A DNA stretch of 64,000 nucleotides from Rhyzopertha dominica (Eukaryota > Arthropoda > Insecta > Coleoptera > Bostrichidae): contig QCXZ01000042.1 in NCBI GenBank assembly GCA_025024175.1, positions 5,907,501 to 5,971,500 of the forward strand, read 5' to 3'. The notes beneath the pieces were generated by a model. That model was not told the origin of the DNA and did not search any database. It saw nothing but the letters and a program-made list of their open reading frames with translations. How positions within the stretch are numbered: position 1 is the stretch's first letter; each line of letters begins with the position of its first letter. This document shows positions 24,801 to 34,030 of the stretch, piece by piece. The position numbers were made by a program, and so were the translations under genes.

Positions 24801-25760
24801 AATGAACAACTCCAATCAGCGGACATAAGTACGAGTAGTTGAGTTACGAAAGGTTTCTACCAAAATATTAAGCCATAAACAGAAACTACTGTGAAAATTC
24901 TTTCAAAATTCGTTCAAAATCGAATACAATTTAAAATGTGCTACGTCAGATCCAATCAGAAAACGTTCCTCCTCGAACTCTAAAGCGGAAACCTATTAGG
25001 ACTTATAAGAGTACTCCATGAGGTAAAATTTAGGGCACTATGCAGAAATGTTGAAAGCAATGGTTAAATCTTACAACCCACCCTAGGGAAAAGGGACATG
25101 TCCATCCCCCATGAGGCAGCTAGGTTGGCATCAAATCTTATGATTCTAGTCCCATACCGAACAGTATATGGAAAGTTCTACAATAAAACATTTTTTCAAA
25201 GAGCATTTTAAGATCATAGAGATGTATTCAAGTTTCATCCACTGCTGCAAATTTTTCAAAAGTTAGATATATAATAAGTTACAGTTACATAAAAATAAAC
25301 TACTGAAAAATAGATGAAAGGTTCATCTTCCTACTGGCCAGCTTTCGTAACGTATATTTAGTTCCTCTTAACAGCTAAAGGGAATAATTATAACTGGACA
25401 CAGCCAGATATATTTAAGGATTGCAATCAATATCTTGGTTTATACATCAGAATTTTTTACGAAAACAACATGTGTAGCTTCTAAACATAGTAAGTTAGAT
25501 ATTGGCAGACGTATAACTTAAACAGCCAAATCCAACAAAAATAATTAACTTAAATGGCATATTTATATCAATACTAACAGAAAAATGTTTTAAAACAGAC
25601 ATCTTTAATATATCCATAAGTATGACAAAGGCATATCTTCCATACGCGACAAATGAGGCAGTTAACAATGAATATGACAAAAATTAATATTTCAAAGCAA
25701 TTTTATTTAACTGAGTTCTTTTCTCGCTGGGCTTTTCCTACTGGCTGAAGCGTTCAACTT
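21860..25760. other. Long stretch without recognisable genes
   Basis: No gene or classifiable transposon. 22980-23330 is a less AT-rich, unique-looking island. 24480-24620 is another, and contains an exact ATGCAAAT octamer (POU-type site) at 24586-24593. The remainder is AT-rich. Confidence 0.3.
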
Positions 25761-25781
25761 ACGTTTTAGTTCGGGAAGCCA

Positions 25782-25795
25782 CCACTAGGTGGCGC
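25782..25795 (+). promoter_or_regulatory. CTCF-like binding motif
   Basis: CCACTAGGTGGCGC matches the 14-base CTCF core shared by flies and vertebrates (CCASYAGRKGGCGC-like) at every position. CTCF is an eleven-zinc-finger insulator and architecture protein present in many insects. A single exact match of this length is expected only rarely by chance, but occupancy is unknown. Confidence 0.5.
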
Positions 25796-26659
25796 ATTAA
25801 AGGTTTTCACAAAATGACTGTTAAAATGCGCTGTAAGATGTGTCCACGTCAAAACTTGGTAGCCTTTGAAAAATTGCACTATTTCTAGATCTCTCATTAT
25901 GAACAGAAGTTGCCTTTTACAAAAAAAGATTTTCACGTGCCATCTTTATACAACTTTTAAGAAAATACCCATAAACTGAAATAAAACAAACACATTAATT
26001 CTATTGCAGTCCCCCATGCCCGGATTTGAGATCATATCTGACCGATATAACTAATTCTACAAATATTTCCCGCCCATTACAAACGACATTATAAATAATA
26101 CTGCCACATAAAACTGTCAAATTAATGTAGGGTCCGGTTTGCGTGAGCAAATTAAATGCTTGTTAAAGATATGGATGCCCATAAAAAAGGCTCAGACGCC
26201 GAAACTCCGCACGCTATAATTTTATTACGTACTTTGGGACTGAGCTGTTCCGTATACCTAAAATGGAACGACGTCTTGTATTGTCGAATAGAAATGTCCC
26301 ATTTTACAATCTCGTATGAATACGGTGATGGCGAAATTCCGATATTGTATGCAACATAAAAGCGAGAAAATGAGATGTGAAAAATTCTAAAAAGCTTGAA
26401 TAAAATCTGCGTAAAAGCACGCTATGACAAGAAGGAATAGGAAGTCAATATAAGAGATTTACTATTTACAAAAATGTGGACTATATCTTTGATAAACCCC
26501 TATTTTTAAAAGTATACACGTAAAAGCTTATGGATTTTCTTAATTTAAAAGTAGTAAGAATTTTGTCTAATACCAAGTTTTGTATATACAGTATAACACC
26601 GCTAGAAACACTATTTTTTGATGAATAAAGAATGCTGCTGACGTCGAAAACAGGATGTT

Positions 26660-26830
26660 ACGACGAACATATAAAAAAATCCACAAAATGATTTTAGATT
26701 ACTGTAAAGTGAAGCTGATCGAGTTAGCTGACATTCTAAAGGTATCAAAGGAATGTGTCGGACATATTGTTCATGAATATTTGGGTATGTGAAAGCTCTG
26801 TGCAAAGTGGGTGCAGCGCGAGCTCACAAT
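26660..26830 (+). pseudogene. Mariner transposase, N-terminal part (5' of an insertion)
   Basis: The frame reads KKIHKMILDYCKVKLIELAD, ILKVSKECVGHIVHEYLGM, stop, KLCAKWVQRELT. This is the second helix-turn-helix of a mellifera-subfamily mariner (the usual ...SKERVGHILHEHLGMRKLC-KWVPRLLT). One Arg codon (expected in GMRKLC) is a TGA. The sequence breaks immediately after ACAAT at 26830, and the rest resumes at 27883 beyond an inserted segment. The left terminal repeat is not seen. Confidence 0.8.
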
Positions 26831-27882
26831 GGGCCTGTTGCCCCCATTTTTTTAAATGCATAATATGAATCTGCATGAAAAAATATAGCACCCTGTTATT
26901 TTTATTTTTTTGCAAAGCGCTTAGTTAATGCTTAAAAAAGATTGTTTATGTTTAAAGTTTGAATCTCTGACGTCAGCGTTCCCTGGCGCGCTTAGTGCGG
27001 TGTAACTGTGTGATGTTGCCACGCCATATTCTGATCCTGGCATTCCTGTCGGCCGAGATGAAGTTTCTGAAATCGAAGTCGCAGCAGCGTTGCCATTTTA
27101 TTCCAAACTCGCAATCGTAATTATGAATTATAAAAACCTACACGTGAATGGATGTGTTAAACGCGATTCGTTGTTAGTCGTTTTCACTGTAAATATTAAA
27201 ACGTAAAATATATTAAATTAAAATTGTAACTTGCAGCGGATATATCGCAAACAGAATTCATTTTATGGCAGCCGAAGGAAAAGTCCGTATTTCAAGTAAT
27301 ATTAAAACTGGAACAACTATTTATTAAGTAGGTAAACTTGTTTAAACCTGAGTTACAGCATGTATATTTTATTCAAGTCGCAACCTTTAAATAGCAAAAT
27401 CGTCTAATTTGCGTAAAATCGAACGATCTGGCCACACGAGTTTCCATTCATGTAAAATTCGTCAATCACGTTTAAATAAATTTTTGGTAAATTGTCCGAA
27501 GATCCCTGCACATAATCTTGCACAGTCTATGTTTGAACAACAACGTACTAAGCAAATAAATACAAAACTTTAACGCGTCCTCCGTTCTCAAACCAAAACG
27601 TAAACAAAGGCACAGAACCACAGAACATACGCGTGTTCAACAGCGACAAAGGTGTCAAGCATGCAACAGGGCATCCGGCGCATCGGCGCAATAGCGGAGT
27701 GCCTCTCCAGGAACGGTGACGTATCACGAAATATTTGAATTTGGCGGTAAACCTTTAAAGGTAAAAATAAGATACAAAAACATTAAAAATATTTTTTCTA
27801 TTGCCAGCTTCTAACTTCATTAGGTCCAAGCAAAGTCGCACATGTATTATAATAACGATTTACTGTCGAGGGCAACAACCCC
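26831..27882. mobile_element. 1,052-bp insertion splitting the mariner, unclassified
   Basis: It interrupts the mariner frame precisely. Flanking AT dinucleotides (26829-26830 and 27883-27884) look like a 2-bp target duplication, and removing one copy plus the insert restores the reading frame (L-T-I-G-Q-K-Q). Its ends are an imperfect inverted repeat: GGGCCTGTTGCCCCC at the left, and GGGGTTGTTGCCCTC on the other strand at the right. The interior has no coding frame and is less AT-rich than its surroundings in places. Non-autonomous DNA element of unknown family. Confidence 0.75.
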
Positions 27883-28530
27883 ATTGGCCAAAAACAACAA
27901 CGAATTGATGATTCTGAGTGTTTGGAGCTGTTCTATCCGTATGTCGATATGGGACAATGAATGAAACATGGCTCCATCATTTTTCACTCCGGAGTCCAAC
28001 CTACAGTCAGCCGAGTGGACTGCACGCGATGAAACGATTCCAGTGTGGAAAGACGCAATAGTCAGCTGGCAGAGTAATGCCGTCTATATTTTGGGATAAG
28101 CATGGAATCGGCTATCTTGAAAAAGGAAAAACCATCAATGGCGACTACTACATTGCGGTTGAAGGACGAAATGACCCATTTGAAAAAGAAAGTGCTATTT
28201 CATCAAGACAATGCATCGTGTCACAAATCAATGGAAACGATGGTAAAATTCCATGAATTAAGCTTCGAATTACTTTCGCATCCACCGTATTCTCCAGATT
28301 CTCGTTGGAAACAAGTGCCGATTAAGAGAGATATCACCGAGACCGAGGTCAATCTTGAAGCAAAAGACAAATCGTACTACAAAAATGGTATTGAAAAGTT
28401 GGAAGATCGCTATAATCGGTGTATCGCCCTCGATGGCAAATACGTTTAATAATAAAATCAAATTTTGCCAAAAAAAAATGTGTTTCTCTTTACAAGGATA
28501 CGAACTTTTAAGCCGAACCGTTATATATTC
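27883..28530 (+). pseudogene. Mariner transposase, catalytic part (3' of the insertion)
   Basis: Resumes with QQRIDDSECLELF. Then come NETWLHHFSLRS (shifted TMDETWLHHFTPES, first catalytic Asp region) and MPSIFWDKHGIGYLEKGKTI. An open frame at 28102-28449 contains LFHQDNASCHKSMETMVKF (second Asp intact) and HPPYSPDS. Directly after SPDS the family's LAPSD...K segment, about 17 residues with the third catalytic Asp, is deleted. The frame continues KDKSYYKNGIEKLEDRYNRC to the end. A mariner right end (ACTTTTAAGCCGAACCG) lies near 28505-28522. Catalytically dead although the local frame is open. Confidence 0.88.
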
Positions 28531-28549
28531 ACACCGGTTCTAAAGACAA

Positions 28550-29440
28550 ACATTTAAAACTAAACGCGAAACTTCGTCCGGTTCATTAATAGATTTGGCT
28601 CTAAGCACAATACAAATGGTCCTCAATTTAGCCAGTGATGATAATGAAGTCGTATCGTTGCGCTGTATAAATCTTAAACGGCGGCATTATTAGTTAAAGT
28701 CCTCCGGCGTTCACTTAGCAACAGTGCAACCACTCCGGCTGATGAATTAGTTGCAATAATTCAGCAGCCGTAATCACCACGTCGTGTTAGCTCGGTGGTA
28801 CATAAATTTGGTTTTGGGGAGATACGGTGTCCGTATTAGACAGTTTAGGTGTACTGGTTTATTAATTGTTTACTTCGTACAATATAAATATGGTAATTCC
28901 TATATCCCCCATGGCAGAATGTAGTGTTTGTTACATATTATTTTTGTGAGATTGGCTGTTTAAATAAGGTGGAATTACAACGGTACTCAACACTTTCAAC
29001 TGCGCCATCATGGAGCCATGGACGGCAGAGCAGCGCCTTATGATTGCTCTGCAACATGTCAAGTCAGTTAACATTAAATAGATATTTCCGTGAGTGAAAC
29101 AACACGAAATTACTCTTCGAACACTAGACTCAATAAAGCAGTAGCAGAGCAACGAGGAGTACTTTTAGGAGACAACCTAATAATTTTTATTATGTTGTAT
29201 GTTCAAAGATTGTTTACCCAGCGTAAGATCACTTCGTTACCGTTTCTTTCCTGTATAAACATTAACAAAATCTACCTACATGTAACATCACAAATCCTGC
29301 CTATCTAATTTGGGTAACAACTTCTTGTCTGCTCTAAAACAGACCGGATCATAATAATAAAGAGCTAAATACTAATAATTCCATTGTTAATGCGATTCAC
29401 AAGTGTTTATCAAATCTGATCCTAAATGTATGTTAAATTT
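28550..29440. other. No recognised feature
   Basis: No gene or element. 28590-28850 is somewhat less AT-rich. The short frames carry no motifs. Confidence 0.3.
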
Positions 29441-29454
29441 TATGGAAAAAAGTC

Positions 29455-29990
29455 ATGAGCAGTTTTTGATGCTATCTTACCAAATATGATGTTCTTATTG
29501 CCTTGAAGTCTTAACAAAAAAAGCTTCTGCTGGACCTGGCGACATCCCTTTTTACAATAGAACAGACTGTGCTCCTACTTCTAATCTGGTAATTCTTCTG
29601 CGTTTGAGAGCGCTTTGTATAAATATCTATAAACTTGTGTCCACGCTCGTATATCACCTGCTCTGCATGGCTTTGTGGGTAACAGATCTACGCTTAGAAA
29701 CCTGACAGTCTACACAAAATGTCGAAGAATATCGACAACCGGCGTCAGGTGGATGTTATACTTATGGATACTCAAAAAGCATTTGATAGAATAGATTTTT
29801 TTATCCTAATCAACAAACTTCATTCATTTTCTTTTCTTTACCATCTAACTTCTGGTGCTCCTCGATGATCAAATACGGGGTTTTTGCTTTTCTTAATAAT
29901 TTACGTTAATGATTCTTCCAGAATCTATTGCCATCATTCATTCTTTGTTGTGAACCTTAAAATATTGCATGATGTTAGATTTAGAAATGT
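29455..29990 (+). pseudogene. LINE reverse transcriptase N-terminal fragment
   Basis: Reads KKASAGPGDIPFYNRTDCAP near 29517-29580, corresponding to the K-x-PGPDGIP...LK-CAP block at the start of Jockey-like RT domains. Next comes HGFVGNRSTLRNLTVYTKC near 29665-29720, then DVILMDTQKAFDRIDFFIL near 29752-29808 (motif A with catalytic Asp). A degraded motif B (TSGAPR) follows near 29850. Motif C is not found. Truncated at both ends and frameshifted. Confidence 0.7.
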
Positions 29991-29999
29991 ATCATACTG

Positions 30000-31080
30000 A
30001 AGTTATTATATGACTCTTGGCTTGTATTTGCTGAACATATATAAAGTGCTTTTCCATCTACCTAAAAAGTCTCTGGCTTGATACACTACAATTGTTAAGA
30101 TTTAAAGAATCGTAATTGTAGTTTACTACAATTATGTATATAAGATCTCGTACGAATAAAAATTGAGTACATGTGCACTGACGTGGTGTCCTATGAAATA
30201 TGCTCAACAAATATACAAAAAATATTTCACTATCTGAAGTGTACCTATATTGTTGAAAAATCTTGATATTCTAGGACAGCCGACAGGTCACTTGTGCTTT
30301 AAAGAAGAGTAATTGTTATTATTGATATTGTTATCAATATTACTGTATCTTTAGTTAGTCAATAGACTATTTGTAAAACTCGCAAGTTTTCAATCAACCC
30401 CTTAATATAATCCTTAATCAACTACTCCATTTAATTCTTCAATGAAACAGTTGTTGTGTAAACCTGAAAAAACTAGTAATAGTTGAATTATGAAACCCTT
30501 TATAGAAATCCTATGTAACAACAAACTTTTCACCACGAAATCTATTTATTATGTTAAAGTTAAACAAATATTGGTCCACCTCCAATAATAATTTGAAATG
30601 AACAGTTACAATAAATCATCTGTGTATTCCAAGCATACATCATAATGAAATCATAATAAACTTTACATAATATGACAATTGAATAATCCAGATAGCTATT
30701 TAATGTGAACTCATGTAATTTGATTCCATCAATTTGTATCGAACTAATCACACTTTTGACCACCGAGTCGAATTAAAATTTCCAAATCAACCGCCCATCG
30801 AATGCTCCACATTCCGAATGAAATCACTGGAGCACTAACATAATTTATTTGACCTGCCAGCCAGCACGCTGCGTACACGCGAAACATTTTTTGCTAATGA
30901 AATATTTGCCGGTCCATTAACAGGAAATCAACGGCAAATGGATGCCCGCAATTTTGTAACCTGCTGTGTTTATATTTACGACATCTTCGGAAGTACACCT
31001 TCCAATTTTGATGCTTTCATTTTAAATTTAACTAAAAATGAAGGTTCTTACTGTCTGTAGTATTTATGTCTCTTTCGGCG
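30000..31080. other. No gene; unique-looking block at 30770-30970
   Basis: Nothing coding. 30770-30970 is less AT-rich with TAATTT and TGCTAATGAAAT segments and may be single-copy intronic sequence. Confidence 0.25.
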
Positions 31081-31131
31081 CATTTGCAGCTGATTGTGGA
31101 TGCCGTTCAGCAGCGTTACTTTGTAGTAAAC

Positions 31132-31290
31132 TCGTTGGTGGTGTAGTGGTTAGCACGTTTGGCTAGCAATCAAAAAGTCCCGGGTTCAATTCCCGGTCAA
31201 ACCTGGCAATACTTTTTCATTGCATATATTGACCTGTTAGCCCAATAACCATCTTCTTTGTTCATTTAAAATGTATTCAGGCGATAATTA
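31132..31290 (+). repeat. tRNA-derived SINE (same tail as the 60-kb pair)
   Basis: The head is a 73-nt tRNA-like unit (31132-31204). It has an intact D stem (GTGT/GCAC), a 5-bp anticodon stem with loop CTAGCAA (AGC triplet) and a perfect 5-bp T stem. The A box is TGGTGTAGTGG and the B box GGTTCAATTCC. The outer three acceptor pairs fail, so it is not a functional tRNA. After a T run the tail GACCTGTTAGCCCAATAACC resembles GCCTGCTTACCCGATGACCC at 60578-60597, tying it to that SINE family. Confidence 0.72.
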
Positions 31291-31509
31291 TTTTTAATTA
31301 TATATTGTTTTAAATCTAAATCATAATTAAAACTGTATTGCAAAAATATTTCTACATACCCCTATTTTATCTATCCTTGCGTCTAAAATGTTTTTGACGT
31401 TTTAATTTGAATAGATCAAAGCATGCCTTAACATCTGCCTTAGACAATAAATTGTATTTTTCGCCACTGGTATACTATCGAATTTGGTGCTAAATTAAAG
31501 CAAACTTAC

Positions 31510-31585
31510 GCCACATCCAGATATTTAGCAAAACCCGAGCGACTTCTAGGAAGAAACTTACCTGAAAACAAAAAGAGGCAATTAG
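31510..31585 (-). promoter_or_regulatory. Candidate recursive splice site (ratchet point) with RS-exon
   Basis: Read on the minus strand, a pyrimidine tract (CCTCTTTTTGTTTTCAG, ending at 31562) is joined with no intervening base to GTAAGTTTC (starting at 31561). A second canonical donor, GTAAGTTTG, starts at 31509 and delimits a 52-nt cryptic exon (31561-31510). This is the arrangement of insect zero-nucleotide exons used to remove giant introns stepwise. A sister site lies at 62796/62795. Confidence 0.7.
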
Positions 31586-31599
31586 CCATGCAAAAGCGA

Positions 31600-32385
31600 C
31601 ACTTATATCAATAACAACAATATCTCTCTCATAATTCTCGCCAACACCCACCCACCCCACCAGCTATGAAATATATGCTCTTAGTCCCGAAGGCCCTCAA
31701 TTTACAGATTTCCACCTTGCGAGTGGTTCATAAACGGATTAAACAGAATGGCGAGCCTATTACTCAGGGTCCAATTTGGGAAAGTTAATCCTTAATTTAT
31801 TAAAGTTACCCCCGTTACGCGCTCCGGATATATTAAACTGATGTAAAAACCAATATTGGCCTTCGCGCTACGTTCCTAACAAGCCCTAATAATTTGCTCA
31901 AAAAATGCTCAGGCGTAATTTACGAAATCCGACAATCTGAAATTACACAATGAAAACAGCAAAGAGCAAGAAACGGAGCAATCTGAGAAAAATGATGGTT
32001 TTTACCCAGACGAATACGAGGACAAAATTTTGATATGTTTAAAAATTTGTTACAAACATAAAACTATTTTTATAAGAATTTGCAGCGTCTGATTTTTTCC
32101 CAAATCTTTCGAATTGTACATTATGTAAGCAAATTTCAGTAGTATTTATTAACTATATTTGCCACAAAAAACGTCCCAAAGGACAAAACTCGGTTAGTAG
32201 GCTCAAACTGGTGAGCCAAAGCAGACAAATTTGTCTTTTACAAAGAAAGATGAAGACATAAAATCCAGTTGTTCGAGAACCTTAATCGCATGAAAGTGAT
32301 TTTACTTTTGCTTCTAACCACCTAAAATATTGGTACGGTCCTGTAAAAAAAGCATGCAACAACAATCGCCGAAGTAAGAATATCT
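31600..32385. other. Unique-looking island then AT-rich DNA
   Basis: 31600-31930 continues the non-repetitive island that holds the ratchet-like site. It contains TTAATTTATTAAAG and a CCCGTTACGCGCTCCGG stretch. No coding frame. Nothing is recognised in 31930-32385. Confidence 0.25.
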
Positions 32386-32389
32386 AAAC

Positions 32390-33447
32390 TAAGAGCCGTT
32401 TGCCACTATACTTATGTAAGTACTGAAATAAGTTCTTAAGATTATTATACTGAAAATCAGATGCGCGCGCCGTTTCAATACAAGAAATAAGCGTAGGGTT
32501 TTGTTCTCAATTTGTAATTACAAATTCTTTTCAGTATGTGTATTTCAATACGCACGCGTGCGCCCTTTTGTAGTTCTAATCGTGATTTTCTCAACGTAAA
32601 GCTAATCTAACCGTAATCTATTAAATTCCGTTTTTATACAATAGCAAATGCAACGTAAGGTCTATTCTACTGCTGGAGAAAAGTAGACCTACGGTGTAAC
32701 CCACTCATAAACAATTACTTTTACTGTTGTTTGTGTTTGTGGTCACCCTGAATTACCACAATTTGNATTTAAAACTAAAAAACTGCCTGTTGACTGAAAA
32801 AAATTATTAAATGCATCAGCGTTGATACTAACAATGATATTGCAAGGAGAATGAATGTTCATGGCTTCTTAAATGTGCTGAAAGAAGAGCTGCTAATAGA
32901 AGATCCAGCAGCATATAAAAATTTTCTACAAATGAGCAATGCTTCATTTGAAAAATTGTTTGAACCAGTCCATAACAAAATAGGAAAACAAGGTTCACAA
33001 TTCCGTGAAAGCATTCCTTCCGTTTCATTTACAAAAGCATGACGACCCAAAAATTTTACTCACACCAGTATACATATTTTAAGAAGCCTAAAACTGCATT
33101 TCATGTTGATGTATTAATTAGCTGGTAGTAGGAAGTCAGCCCAAAATAACAGATAGCCCCTATTCAAAAGTTTATTTCGCCGATATCAGTACAAAAGCTA
33201 ATCTCACAACCCTGCTTATTGCGTAGATTCGAAAAGTAGGTTCTACGAACGTTTTGTTTATAAACGATAAAATAGGTTGGTGTGCATCGATCTGCGCAGT
33301 TTTAACACGATGTATGGAAATTCGGTACAAGAAAATAGAACGTGGGCCAATTTCTTGTATTGAAACGGTGCGCGCATCCAGTTTCCGTATAATAATTTTA
33401 AGAACTTATATCAATACTTAAATAAGTATAGTGGCAAACGGCTCTTA
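32390..33447 (+). mobile_element. PIF/Harbinger-derived element with ~105-bp TIRs
   Basis: Left end AGAGCCGTTTGCCACTATAC (32392) and right end, read on the other strand from 33445, AGAGCCGTTTGCCACTATAC are identical over 20 nt. Similarity continues for about 105 nt, including the shared ATGCGCGC and CCGTTTCAATACAAGAAAT. TA/TAA-like bases flank both ends, compatible with the 3-bp TWA duplication of this superfamily but not an exact triplet. The element is 1,054 bp, far shorter than autonomous Harbingers. It keeps only a fragment of one gene (see 32845-33042). Confidence 0.88.
32845..33042 (+). pseudogene. PIF/Harbinger transposase N-terminal fragment
   Basis: The frame reads GFLNVLKEELLIEDPAAYKN, FLQMSNASFEKLFEPV, KIGKQGSQFRESIP. 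This matches the start of Harbinger nuclease proteins (short helix, D-x-x-x-Y-x-N/R-F-L-R-M-S, F-x-x-L-L, then R-x-A/S-I-P). About 60 codons are open before a stop at 33040. The DDE nuclease domain and the partner Myb-like protein are absent. An internal deletion left this stub between the TIRs. Confidence 0.8.
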
Positions 33448-33659
33448 GAGGTAAAATATCAATTTTTATTTTACTATTAACTACGAAAACAGCAATTTTT
33501 TCGTATTTTGAACAGTAAGGAGGTACAGAAAATACATGCTGAAGTGGGACAGCTCGAAATTTAATTTTGAAATAGCTGACATAAAAAAACATACATCTGT
33601 TGCCTTCAGTTCTCATCCAGTAATTCAATACTAAAAAAAACGGCTCCTTAAACGTCTAT

Positions 33660-34030
33660 AGAAGTATTACAAAACTATTTCAAATCTTTCGCAATTGCTT
33701 GTCCGAAACAAAACATCTGCTCCACTCTGTTCGCTGGCAAATTGAGCCGTTGCTACATAGCATTTCTCTCTGACGAATGATCTGTGGCGTTTGTTAATTT
33801 GTCTAGCTCGTATACGCCCAAACCTGCACGAATACCTCCGCGGGTAATACAAATACTTGTTTGTCGGTGTAACCGAAAACAAATAACTTGTCCACCGACA
33901 CCGAAATGTCGGCCATCGATCTTTCACTTCAAATTTTAATTACGGCCAAAAAGGTATCCGATGTTACCGTAATAATTAATGAGGCGACGTGGTTTAAAGG
34001 CCGCGCCAGAACGCCGACTTTTCAAGTTTC
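33660..34030. other. Non-repetitive island with homeodomain-type cores
   Basis: Less AT-rich block with TTTAATTACGGCC and GTAATAATTAATGAGGC. A minus-strand frame (33667-33927) stays open for 86 codons without recognisable motifs. It is more likely regulatory or neutral unique sequence than coding. Confidence 0.25.

Noticed and set aside
26825..26835. CACAATG as a Transib/RAG-type element end
   Set aside because: These bases belong to the mariner coding sequence, and the other border (CCCCATTGG) is not its inverse.
31132..31204. Functional tRNA (AGC anticodon)
   Set aside because: Three outer acceptor pairs fail, and a SINE tail shared with the 60-kb copies follows.
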